The translations under genes and the position numbers were made by a program. Shown here piece after piece: positions 8,139 through 15,756 of a stretch of 38,993 nt of DNA. Position 1 is the first letter of the stretch; each line of letters begins with the position of its first letter. The stretch comes from Dehalococcoidia bacterium (GTDB lineage: Bacteria > Chloroflexota > Dehalococcoidia > GIF9 > UBA5629). Location of the stretch: assembly GCA_016930155.1 (NCBI GenBank), contig JAFGHL010000072.1:1-38993 (forward strand). Direction: 5' to 3'. The notes under the pieces were generated by a model that did not search any database, was not told where the DNA came from, and saw only the letters and a list, made by a program, of their open reading frames with translations.

Positions 8139-9332
8139 ATGGCAGAAGGAATTAGAGATAAAGTAGCCATAATCGGAATGGGCTGCACCAAGTTTGGAGA
8201 GCGTTTCGATGTTGGACCGCAGGATCTCATTGTGGAAGCGTTTACTGAATGCCTGCAGGATGCGGGCATTGAAAAGAAGGCTATACAGGCAGCCTGGTGG
8301 GGCGTGCACATGCCGGATATCAGCGTGGGCCGCGGCGCCACTGTGCTGAGCATGGCACTCAAGCTCCCCTTTATTCCGGTCACGAGGGTGGAGAATTTCT
8401 GTGCCACCGGTTCCGAAGCCCTGCGCGGGGCTGTCTACGCAGTTGCATCAGGCGCCTATGATATCTGTCTGGCGCTTGGCATGGAGAAGCTGAAGGACAC
8501 CGGCTACGCCGGGCTGCCCCTGGCCGGCGGTATGGGCTACAAGGCGCCCTTGTTCATGTTTAACCTGACCGCGCCGGGCGGTTTCGCCATGATGGCTACA
8601 AAGTATTTCTCGCAGTATAACCTCAGCCCGCAGGATGGCAAGGCGATGCTGGCCAAGGTCTCGGCCAAGAGTCACAAGAACGGCGCTCTAAATCCCAAAG
8701 CGCACCTGCGTAAAGAGGTTACTGTGGAGCAAATCATAAATGCACCTATTATCGCCTGGCCGCTGGGCCTTTTCGACTGCTGCGGTGTGAGCGACGGCGC
8801 TGCCGCTGCCATAGTCTGCCGGGCCGATATGGCCAAGAAGTTCAGGCAGGACCCTGTATTGGTGAAATCCATGCAGATATCGGTGTCTTCAGGAGAAGAA
8901 ATGTACTATACCAAATGGGATGGGTCACATGTGGAGACAGCATACCGCGCCGGGATTGCAGCTTATAAAGAGGCCGGGATCAAGAATCCGCGCGAAGAGG
9001 TCAGTATGGCGGAGGTACACGATTGCTTTTCAATTACGGAAGCAGTCACCATGGAGGACCTGCAGTTTAGCCCCAGGGGCAAGGTTAAGGACGATATCGA
9101 AGCCGGACGCTTTAATTCGGACGGCGCTCAGCCCATACAGATCGACGGTGGCCTCAAGTGTTTCGGCCATCCTATCGGCGCCAGCGGCCTGAGGATGATG
9201 TACGAGATGTACAAGCAGCTGCAGGGCAAGGCCGACAAGCGGCAGTTAAAGGATCCCAAGATCGGCCTGACCCACAATATGGGCGGATTCCCAGCGATGA
9301 ATGTTGTCAGCGTCTGCATCGTCGGCAAATAA
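8139..9332 (+). CDS. Thiolase of the SCP-x/archaeal type
   Basis: 397 residues. The nucleophilic Cys lies in ENFCATGSEAL. VSMAEVHDCFSITEA and GGLKCFGHPIGASG supply the His residues of the SCP-x-type thiolases, and the C-terminus has HNMGG rather than the CxG of classical thiolases, as in archaeal and Ltp2-like enzymes. It should cleave a 3-ketoacyl-CoA, or an aldol-type substrate if it works like Ltp2, together with the DUF35 module of the gene 28 bases upstream. AAGGAGG precedes the start. It sits between the DUF35 fusion and the MaoC genes, as in sterol side-chain degradation clusters. Confidence 0.92.
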   Translation: MAEGIRDKVAIIGMGCTKFGERFDVGPQDLIVEAFTECLQDAGIEKKAIQAAWWGVHMPDISVGRGATVLSMALKLPFIPVTRVENFCATGSEALRGAVYAVASGAYDICLALGMEKLKDTGYAGLPLAGGMGYKAPLFMFNLTAPGGFAMMATKYFSQYNLSPQDGKAMLAKVSAKSHKNGALNPKAHLRKEVTVEQIINAPIIAWPLGLFDCCGVSDGAAAAIVCRADMAKKFRQDPVLVKSMQISVSSGEEMYYTKWDGSHVETAYRAGIAAYKEAGIKNPREEVSMAEVHDCFSITEAVTMEDLQFSPRGKVKDDIEAGRFNSDGAQPIQIDGGLKCFGHPIGASGLRMMYEMYKQLQGKADKRQLKDPKIGLTHNMGGFPAMNVVSVCIVGK

Positions 9333-9358
9333 AGGTATAATTCGGGAGGTTTTGTTAA

Positions 9359-9829
9359 ATGGCAGTATTTACTGTTACAGATAGTCTGAAACAGCTAATC
9401 GGGCAAAAAGAGCCTCCGGTTGTTTTTAAGGTCGAAGAGGGCGCTATCCAGAGGTATGCCCAGGCGGTCGGCGATAAGAACCCACTGCATTCAGATGTCG
9501 AATGGGCAGCCAACAGCAAGTGGGGTCGCGTGATGGCCCCGCCCGGATTCATGGGGTGGCCTATCTCAACCGGGTTTAATTTATTCAAGCTCTTCGAAAA
9601 GCTGATGAAGGCCGGTGCCCCCATGGGGCTGCTGGATGGAGGCGTTGAGTACGATTTCCTGGCGCCCATCGGCGCAGGCGATATTCTGGTTGCCGAGATC
9701 ATGGTCGCCAGCATTGAAGGACGTGAGACAAAAATGGGCCCGACCATGGTGACCACGCTTCAATCCACCTATACAAACCAGAGGGGAGCCGTTGTGCTCG
9801 TTGTGCGCAACACCTTCCTCAACTTCTAA
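9359..9829 (+). CDS. MaoC-like hydratase, FAS1_DH-type domain (paralogue A)
   Basis: 156 residues, a single hot-dog domain of the MaoC N-terminal (FAS1_DH) type. YAQAVGDKNPLHSD keeps the Asp-x-Asn-Pro-x-His pattern of hydratase-2 enzymes, and APPGFMGWP and VEYDFLAPIGAGD are family hallmarks. It would hydrate enoyl-CoA as a heteromer with the MaoC protein encoded 30 bases downstream, as ChsH1/ChsH2 do in the actinobacterial cholesterol pathway (family knowledge; partner inferred). GGGAGG lies upstream of the ATG. A close paralogue at 10440 lacks the His. Confidence 0.87.
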   Translation: MAVFTVTDSLKQLIGQKEPPVVFKVEEGAIQRYAQAVGDKNPLHSDVEWAANSKWGRVMAPPGFMGWPISTGFNLFKLFEKLMKAGAPMGLLDGGVEYDFLAPIGAGDILVAEIMVASIEGRETKMGPTMVTTLQSTYTNQRGAVVLVVRNTFLNF

Positions 9830-9859
9830 GACAGCCTGTTATTAATATGTGGAGGAACT

Positions 9860-10321
9860 ATGGCCAAACAGATTTTTTATGAAGATGTACAGGTAGGCAG
9901 TGAAGTAACAACACTGGAGAAAATAGCTACAACCAGGATGCTGGTGCAGTATGCCGGGGCATCGGGTGACTTTAACCCGCTTCATTACGAGGAGGATTTT
10001 GCCAAGAACTTGGGCGTGGGCAGGCCTATCGTGCATGGACTGCTCAAGAGGGCCTGGCTGGTGAACCTGATGACCGACTGGATCGGCCAGGAAGGTACGC
10101 TTAAGCGGCTATCATGTAGATACCGTGGCATGGATTATCCTCGCAAGATGAAGACCTTCGAGGATCCGGTTGACGGCGATACCTGGTATTGCAAGGGTAA
10201 AGTCACCAAGAAGAACGACGCAGACAGTACGGTGGAATGCGAGATCTGGGTCGAGAATACCAAAGGCGAGAAGAACACCACCGGCGCTGCGACCGTGCTG
10301 CTGCCCTCCAAGGCGAAATAA
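9860..10321 (+). CDS. MaoC-family enoyl-CoA hydratase
   Basis: 153 residues, one hot-dog domain. The hydratase-2 signature is complete: YAGASGDFNPLHYEEDFAKN near residues 34-53, followed by GRPIVHGLL. Asp and His are the catalytic pair in this family, which adds water across the double bond of trans-2-enoyl-CoA. It is flanked on both sides by FAS1_DH-type partners, so it may form alternative heterodimers with either. GGAGG lies 6-7 bases before the ATG. Confidence 0.9.
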   Translation: MAKQIFYEDVQVGSEVTTLEKIATTRMLVQYAGASGDFNPLHYEEDFAKNLGVGRPIVHGLLKRAWLVNLMTDWIGQEGTLKRLSCRYRGMDYPRKMKTFEDPVDGDTWYCKGKVTKKNDADSTVECEIWVENTKGEKNTTGAATVLLPSKAK

Positions 10322-10350
10322 TCTCGCAACTTTAAAAAAAACACGAAATT

Positions 10351-10398
10351 GAACATCGCCGGCTGAACGTCGATATAGAATCGAAGCCGGCGATGTTC
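10351..10398. repeat. Strong intergenic hairpin between MaoC genes
   Basis: Perfect 14-base arms at 10351-10364 and 10385-10398, with a smaller 5-base stem (TCGAT/ATCGA) inside the loop. No T-run follows, so it is not a classical terminator. It could be an RNA-stability or processing element, or an attenuator lowering expression of the last two genes of the run. Confidence 0.7.
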
Positions 10399-10439
10399 CG
10401 TAATTACCCGGTATGGCGAATGGTTCAAGAGAGGACAAA

Positions 10440-10910
10440 ATGGCTGAATTCGTTCTGACTGAAGCGCTGAAGCAAATGATCGGCAGGGAAGAGCCGCTCC
10501 TTATATATAAGGTAGAAGAGGGCGACATACAGCGTTACGCGCAGGCTGTCGCCGACTCGAATCCTATGTACAGCGACGTAGAATACGCTGCGCGAAGCTC
10601 TTTCGGACGGTTGAAAGCGCCGCCCGGCTTTGTAGGATGGCCGGTTACCAGCGGGTTTGATATGTTTCAGTTTGTTGAGAAGCTCATCGCTGCCGGAGCT
10701 CCGAGAGGGAATCTGGATGGCGGCATGGAATATGAGTTTCTGGCCCCTATAGGGGCAGGTGATACATTGGCTGCGTGTATCAAAATTGCCAGCATCGTGG
10801 GAAAGGAAACGAAGCTGGGCCCGACCATGTCGACCACGGTCGAGATCACATACACCAACCAGCGCGGAGCCGTGGCTCTAATAGCCCGCCACACCTTCCT
10901 CAGTTTCTGA
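10440..10910 (+). CDS. MaoC-like FAS1_DH-type protein lacking the catalytic His (paralogue B)
   Basis: 156 residues from ATG 10440, chosen over an in-frame ATG at 10413 because AGAGGAC lies just upstream and the N-terminus then aligns with paralogue A (MAEFVLTEALKQMIG against MAVFTVTDSLKQLIG). The two share most residues end to end, so this is a local duplication. Here the catalytic segment reads YAQAVADSNPMYSD: Gly-Asp became Ala-Asp and His became Tyr. It is probably the structural partner of a heterodimeric hydratase, or has different substrate preference. It is separated from the preceding MaoC gene by the strong hairpin. Confidence 0.86.
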   Translation: MAEFVLTEALKQMIGREEPLLIYKVEEGDIQRYAQAVADSNPMYSDVEYAARSSFGRLKAPPGFVGWPVTSGFDMFQFVEKLIAAGAPRGNLDGGMEYEFLAPIGAGDTLAACIKIASIVGKETKLGPTMSTTVEITYTNQRGAVALIARHTFLSF

Positions 10911-10979
10911 CGGAAATACGCAGTTCTACGTAGTAACATTTCCGGCGTCCTCGTCTTATAATAATTAGGGTGAATAAAT

Positions 10980-11681
10980 ATGATTAATATCGTACTCGCA
11001 TATGTCATCGCCGCTATCGAAAGCTACCTGTTGGGCTGTATACCGTCGGCCTACCTGGTGGGCAAATCATTCAAGGGCGTGGATATACGCCAGGTAGGCA
11101 GCCGCAATATGGGCGCCATGAATACCTTTTATGCCATCGGGTTCTGGCCCGGTATGCTGGTACTGGCCACAGATATCTGCAAGGCCATGCTGGCCCTCAC
11201 ATTGAGCTATTTCACGGCCGTGTTGTTACAGGTGCCGCCTGACGTTGTTGTCCCTGTTGAGATGGTCGCCGGCATTGCAGTCATAGCCGGACACAATTTT
11301 CCGGTCTTCCTCAAGTTCAAGGGTGGAAAAGGAGGCGCCACGGCCATAGGCGTACTGGCCTTCCTGTTGGCCTGGATCAACTGGGTGGATATCGGCTCCG
11401 TCAAGTTCCCCATCCCTTTGGGCGATCTCATCTACCTTGCCTCTTTTCTGATCCTGATGGCCATAACTCGCTGGCCGACTATTTCCTACGCTGTATCCTA
11501 TATTGCATTCTGGCTTATCGCCTGGTTCGTATACAAGGATACGGGGCTGTTTATCTACAGTATCTTCTTAAGCCTCGTGCCGATCCTGATGTATATACCC
11601 CGCATCAAGGAGATCTGGAATAAATCTGGCGGTAATGCCAAGAGGGCTATTTTCAGGACCAATCTGAAAGACAGGATGTAA
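10980..11681 (+). CDS. plsY: PlsY-family glycerol-3-phosphate acyltransferase (paralogue 2)
   Basis: 233 residues with about six hydrophobic segments. Motifs are closer to canonical PlsY than in the copy at 1373: VGSRNMGAMNTFYAIG for the SGNxGATN loop, GHNFPVFLKFKGGKGGATAIG for the phosphate-binding loop, and a C-terminal segment ending in PRIKEI. It likely makes lysophosphatidate at the membrane. It sits 69 bases after the last MaoC gene and ends the + strand run, so it may be co-transcribed with the beta-oxidation genes. AGGGTG precedes the ATG. Confidence 0.88.
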   Translation: MINIVLAYVIAAIESYLLGCIPSAYLVGKSFKGVDIRQVGSRNMGAMNTFYAIGFWPGMLVLATDICKAMLALTLSYFTAVLLQVPPDVVVPVEMVAGIAVIAGHNFPVFLKFKGGKGGATAIGVLAFLLAWINWVDIGSVKFPIPLGDLIYLASFLILMAITRWPTISYAVSYIAFWLIAWFVYKDTGLFIYSIFLSLVPILMYIPRIKEIWNKSGGNAKRAIFRTNLKDRM

Positions 11682-11689
11682 ACCGTTTC

Positions 11690-12685
11690 TCAACGGGAAA
11701 ACGGATGGCCTTCGCGGTGGAAATCCGGCAGGTAATGCTCCGCCGAATCCAGTTGCTGAAGCCAGCCGTTATCCAGGCCAAGGCTGTTTACAATCTCCAC
11801 CACCACGCGGTACTCGCTGGCAGTTACTCGTCTCGCCAGCAGCGGCTCACGTGATGCATGATGGCAGGGGTAGTATTGCGCCATGATACTCAGTGTGACG
11901 TCCCGCGATAGAGCCGCAGCTACCCACTTCAATGAGTCCTCGCTTCCCGCCAGCCTGTTGGGCAGTATCAGGTGACGTATAATCAGCCCACTTTGGGCGA
12001 TACCTTTATCGTCCGTAATCAGGTTGCCAACCTGTCGGTACATCTCCGCTATAGCCAGCCGGCTGTATTCGGCATATTTGCGGGCATCGGAGAATCTTTG
12101 TGCCCATTTATCGGAAGCGTATTTGATATCGGGGAGATAAATGTCGACAACTCCGTCCAGTGCAGAGATGGTTTCTAAGGAATCGTAAGCGTTGGTGTTG
12201 TATACGATAGGAATATTGAGTCCCAGCGGCACCGCCTGACAGATCGCTTCCACAATCTGGGGCACGTAATGAGTGGGGGAGACCAGATTAATATTATGGC
12301 ATTGCAATTCCTCCTGCAGGTAAAGCATCATCTGCGCCAGGCCGCGGCTGTCAACCTGTTCATAACGACCGTGTCCCTGGCTGATCTGGCTGTTCTGGCA
12401 GTAGATGCAGTTCAGGTTGCAGCTGCTGAAAAATATAGTTCCCGAGCCCCTTGTCCCTGAGAGCGCCGGCTCCTCTCCGTGATGGGCGCAGCGGCTGGCC
12501 ACCGATACCATCATACCCGATTTACAGTATCCGCCGCTGCCTTCAAAACGGTTAACACCGCAGGAACGCGGACAAATATCGCAAGCGCCCAGGCGTTTGG
12601 ATAGAGCTTCAGCTCTCTTCTGCAATTCACCTGATCTGAAGAGCAAGTGGTACCTTCGTTTTAAGGCCGCACGATAATATTGCAT
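11690..12685 (-). CDS. Radical SAM protein, PflX-like (pyruvate formate-lyase-activase-related)
   Basis: 331 residues. The [4Fe-4S]/SAM motif CNLNCIYC has C89, C93 and C96. An extra N-terminal cysteine group (CDICPRSCGVNRFEGSGGYC, about 35-54) marks the PflX/COG1313 branch whose substrates are mostly unknown. The later LPDIKYASDKWAQRFS and IIRHLILPNRL segments fit this branch. It is convergent with plsY (8 bases apart) and divergent from the kinase/RLP operon. No glycyl-radical enzyme is encoded in the window, so a formate-lyase-activating role is unsupported. Confidence 0.88.
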   Translation of the reverse strand: MQYYRAALKRRYHLLFRSGELQKRAEALSKRLGACDICPRSCGVNRFEGSGGYCKSGMMVSVASRCAHHGEEPALSGTRGSGTIFFSSCNLNCIYCQNSQISQGHGRYEQVDSRGLAQMMLYLQEELQCHNINLVSPTHYVPQIVEAICQAVPLGLNIPIVYNTNAYDSLETISALDGVVDIYLPDIKYASDKWAQRFSDARKYAEYSRLAIAEMYRQVGNLITDDKGIAQSGLIIRHLILPNRLAGSEDSLKWVAAALSRDVTLSIMAQYYPCHHASREPLLARRVTASEYRVVVEIVNSLGLDNGWLQQLDSAEHYLPDFHREGHPFSR

Positions 12686-12744
12686 GATGAATTGGGTTAG
12701 TTTGATTGTAGCTTAAAAACGCGCCTTTATCGAGTCTAAGGCTG

Positions 12745-12773
12745 TTGATTCCATGTGAATAAGTGTGTATCAT
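12745..12773 (+). promoter_or_regulatory. Promoter of the kinase-RLP-aminotransferase operon
   Basis: TTGATT at 12745-12750, a 17-base spacer and TATCAT at 12768-12773. Start expected near 12780, about 60 bases before the kinase ATG. Confidence 0.55.
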
Positions 12774-12788
12774 ATTGTACGATTCACA
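12754..12788. promoter_or_regulatory. Inverted repeat overlapping the operon promoter
   Basis: Perfect arms TGTGAAT (12754-12760) and ATTCACA (12782-12788) separated by 21 bases. One arm lies in the -35/-10 spacer and the other just past the expected start, a placement typical of a repressor operator. No regulator gene adjoins the operon. Confidence 0.45.
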
Positions 12789-12840
12789 GCTCACTTAAGG
12801 AGCGATTTTTCGATAATGAATCTTCCGGGGGAGAGGTTAA

Positions 12841-14376
12841 ATGGCTAAGTACATAGTTGCGCACGACGTCGGCACCAGCAACAGCAAGGCTGTACTTGTG
12901 GATGTAGAAGGTAAAGTACATGGCAGGGTTGTCAGCCCTTACGATATTAAATATCCCAAACCCGGCTGGGCCGAGCAGGATCCGGAAGATTGGTGGAAGG
13001 CCATGATGACCTCAACAAAACAGCTCATGGCTGAGACCGGCGTATCCCCGACTGATATATTGTGCGTCGTCAATTCCACACAATTAATCGGTATAGTGCC
13101 TGTGGACGATGCAGGTGCCGTGCTTAGGCCCGGTATAATCTGGCTCGACAGCAGGGCTCCCGAGGAGGCCAGGTGGGTCATGAATAAATTCCTCGGGCCC
13201 GCCGTTTTTACCGCCATAGCCGGCGCGTCTATCACCGGCAAGGATGGAATTCCCAAGCTGCTCTGGCTTAAAAAGAACGAGCCTGACGTATACAGGCGGA
13301 TGAAGTATTTCCTGGATGTGAGTGGTTATCTTAACTACCGGTGCACAGGCAAAATGCTTATGAGCCGGAGCAACGCCTCGGCTTTCGGGCTTGACCTGAA
13401 GAAAAAAAACTGGATGGAAATGATTTTTGGCTATGTAGGTTTCGATACCAGGAAACTGGCTCCGCTGTGCGATTCAACTGATAAGATAGGCGGATTGACA
13501 CGCGAGGCCGCCTCGCTGATGGGTTTGATTGAGGGTACACCTGTTATGGGAGGTACCGGCGACATACAATCGGCGGCGGTGGGCTCAGGCGCTATGGGTG
13601 AGGGTGGAGGGCATATCAGTATGGGCACCTCGGCCTGGGTGGGTGTGGTGACAGAGAAAATCCTGTCGGGTAAAAGCGGCGTTGTCAGCACGCAATCGGC
13701 CGATCCAGGCAAGATACTTCTGTTGGGTCAGATGGAGTTGGCCGGGGGTTGTCTCCGCTGGCTGGGTGATGAGATGTGCAGGCTGGAGAAATCCGATGCA
13801 AATATGACCAATATATTCGGTTTTATGGACACCAGGGTGGAACAGGTGCCGGCAGGGTCCGATTACCTGATATTTACACCCTGGATGTATGGCGAAAGAG
13901 CCCCGGTGGCCGATGCTTTTATCCGTTCCGGCTTCTATAACCTGACTCCGGAACATACACGCGAACATTTAATTAAAGCGGTCTATGAGGGTGTAGCCTA
14001 CAATTTGAGATGGATAATAGAGGTGGTCGAGAAAAAGTTCAAATTCCCGCTGCCTTCTCTGCGCGTTATAGGTGGCGGGGCCCTGGGACATCCCTGGATG
14101 CAGGTACTTGCCGATGTGACCGGAAAGAAGATTCAGCCTGTGCGGAATCCGCAGGAAGCCGGGGCGGTCGGAGCCGCCATGACGGCGGCGGTGGGACTGG
14201 GTATCTACAAGGACTTTGAGAGCCTGAAGGATGTGGTTTCCGCTGAGTTCACGTTTGAACCGAGGCCTGCCAACCGGGAGATATACGATTTTCTCTATCC
14301 TCTCTATAAAGAGCTTTACACAGATTTGAAGGGCTTCTACACCAGGATTAATAAAGATCGTTGCGAAAAGGTATAA
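12841..14376 (+). CDS. FGGY-family carbohydrate kinase, xylulokinase-like
   Basis: 511 residues, full length for FGGY kinases, which phosphorylate sugars, polyols or sugar acids with ATP. The N-terminal ATPase loop is HDVGTSNSKAVLVD. The catalytic Asp lies in GGTGDIQSA (Asp241). GERAPVAD and VIGGGALGHPWMQVLADVTG are the C-terminal ATP-site motifs. Overall similarity is to xylulokinase, but specificity across this family is poorly readable. It heads a five-gene operon and is 15 bases from the RLP gene, so it probably makes the phosphorylated substrate that the RLP enolises (inference). GGGGGAGAGG precedes the ATG. Confidence 0.92.
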   Translation: MAKYIVAHDVGTSNSKAVLVDVEGKVHGRVVSPYDIKYPKPGWAEQDPEDWWKAMMTSTKQLMAETGVSPTDILCVVNSTQLIGIVPVDDAGAVLRPGIIWLDSRAPEEARWVMNKFLGPAVFTAIAGASITGKDGIPKLLWLKKNEPDVYRRMKYFLDVSGYLNYRCTGKMLMSRSNASAFGLDLKKKNWMEMIFGYVGFDTRKLAPLCDSTDKIGGLTREAASLMGLIEGTPVMGGTGDIQSAAVGSGAMGEGGGHISMGTSAWVGVVTEKILSGKSGVVSTQSADPGKILLLGQMELAGGCLRWLGDEMCRLEKSDANMTNIFGFMDTRVEQVPAGSDYLIFTPWMYGERAPVADAFIRSGFYNLTPEHTREHLIKAVYEGVAYNLRWIIEVVEKKFKFPLPSLRVIGGGALGHPWMQVLADVTGKKIQPVRNPQEAGAVGAAMTAAVGLGIYKDFESLKDVVSAEFTFEPRPANREIYDFLYPLYKELYTDLKGFYTRINKDRCEKV

Positions 14377-14391
14377 AGAAGGAGGGCGATC

Positions 14392-15696
14392 ATGAACAGA
14401 GAAGATATGCTGAGCCAGCCTGTAGCACTGCCCGACGGGGTGGATTACGATGAATATATCATCGGCACCTACGTTGTCACAGGTCCAGCCGGATTACCCA
14501 TGGCCAAGGTGGCGCCTTTCCTGGCTGTCGAGCAGAGCACAGGCACCTGGGTGGCTGTGCCGGGCGAGACGCCCGAGGTTCGCAGACAACACGTGGCCAA
14601 GGTGATAGGTGTATATGAGTTGCCAGACTATGAGTTCGGCCTGCCGGCCGGATTGCAGGAAAGGAGCTGGTTTGTCCAGATGGCGTTCCCACTGGTCAAC
14701 ATAGGCTCACAGATTCCCATGATGCTGACCGCCGTTGTAGGCAACATATCCATGGCAGGACAGATCAAGCTGGTCGACGTAAGGTTCCCCAGGAAATACG
14801 TTGCAGGCTTCAAGGGGCCCAAGTTCGGCATTGACGGCATACGTAAACTGCTGGGCGTCAAGAAGAGGCCTCTGCTCAATAACATGGTCAAACCCTGCAC
14901 CGGCTATCCGCTGGAGGTGGGCGCCGAGCTTTTCAAACTGGCTGCGATGGGTGGATGCGATATCATTAAAGACGACGAACTGATAGCAGATGCTTCGTTC
15001 AACTCTATGGCCGGACGTGTCAAGCGCTATATGCAGATCGAAAAGCAGGTCTACGAGAAGACGGGCGAACATACCCTTTATTCTGTAAATGTGAGCGACA
15101 GTGTGCCCAAGGTTTTCGAAAATGCCCGGCGGGCCGTGGAGCTGGGCGCCAACGCCATCATGCTGAACTACGTGGCCGTTGGTCTGACCGTTCTGCAGGC
15201 TCTTGCGGAGGATCCGAAGATCAATGTGCCCATTTTGGCCCACATGGACGTTGCCGGCGCACTTTATATGTCGCCTCTGCATGGCATAAGCTCGCATCTG
15301 GTGCTTGGTAAATTGCCGCGCCTGGCCGGCGCGGATATAGTGGTTATACCTGCCCCGTATGGAAAGGCTCCTGTCATCTCTGATAAATTCGAAACGATGG
15401 CCAGGAATCTAACATACCCGCTGTACCAGTTGAAGCCCACATGGCCGATGGCGTCCGGCGGTATAACACCTACCATGGTACCCAAGGTTATGCAAGTTCT
15501 GGGCAACGACATCGTTATCGGCTCCGGCGGTGGCATTCACGCCCATCCGCAGGGTCCGGTAGCAGGCGGCAAGGCTTTCCGCCAGGCTATCGATGCTACC
15601 ATGAAGGGCATTTCACTCGAAGAATATGCCAAGACGCACAAGGAGCTGGCAGCCATAGTCAACCTGTGGGGCGACCCGTTCAAAAAGGGCGTGTAA
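14392..15696 (+). CDS. RuBisCO-like protein (form IV type)
   Basis: 434 residues covering both RuBisCO large-subunit domains. Spinach-numbered residues kept: E60, T65 and W66 (E47, T52, W53 in EQSTGTW), N123 (N118), K175 (K167), carbamyl-Lys K201 with D203/E204 (K193, D195, E196 in IKDDE), H294 (H284), loop-6 K334 (K325), and S379-G380-G381 (S355 onward). Changed: K177 to Cys169, R295 to Met285, H327 to Val318. The magnesium and enolisation site is thus intact while residues handling CO2 and the second phosphate differ, so ribulose-bisphosphate carboxylation is not expected. Known relatives act as enolases, isomerases or decarboxylases on phosphorylated sugar acids. The kinase upstream and aminotransferase downstream are in the same operon. 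AAGGAGG precedes the ATG. Confidence 0.92.
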   Translation: MNREDMLSQPVALPDGVDYDEYIIGTYVVTGPAGLPMAKVAPFLAVEQSTGTWVAVPGETPEVRRQHVAKVIGVYELPDYEFGLPAGLQERSWFVQMAFPLVNIGSQIPMMLTAVVGNISMAGQIKLVDVRFPRKYVAGFKGPKFGIDGIRKLLGVKKRPLLNNMVKPCTGYPLEVGAELFKLAAMGGCDIIKDDELIADASFNSMAGRVKRYMQIEKQVYEKTGEHTLYSVNVSDSVPKVFENARRAVELGANAIMLNYVAVGLTVLQALAEDPKINVPILAHMDVAGALYMSPLHGISSHLVLGKLPRLAGADIVVIPAPYGKAPVISDKFETMARNLTYPLYQLKPTWPMASGGITPTMVPKVMQVLGNDIVIGSGGGIHAHPQGPVAGGKAFRQAIDATMKGISLEEYAKTHKELAAIVNLWGDPFKKGV

Positions 15697-15756
15697 CACG
15701 GTTACCGTCAGACAAAAGAACAGCGCTGATAGCATGTTTAAACATGGAGGACAATC

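Noticed and set aside
11683-11704. CCGTTT/AAACGG hairpin between convergent plsY and radical SAM genes as a terminator
   Set aside because: A 6-base stem with no T-run that extends into the coding end; too weak.
11690-12685. Pyruvate formate-lyase activase proper
   Set aside because: The extra N-terminal cysteines place it in the PflX branch and there is no glycyl-radical enzyme in the window.
14707-15297. 196-codon antisense frame over the RLP gene
   Set aside because: Same reasoning: no ribosome site or domain, and the sense strand is fully explained by the RLP.
14392-15696. True CO2-fixing RuBisCO
   Set aside because: Substrate-site residues equivalent to K177, R295 and H327 are replaced and no phosphoribulokinase is present.
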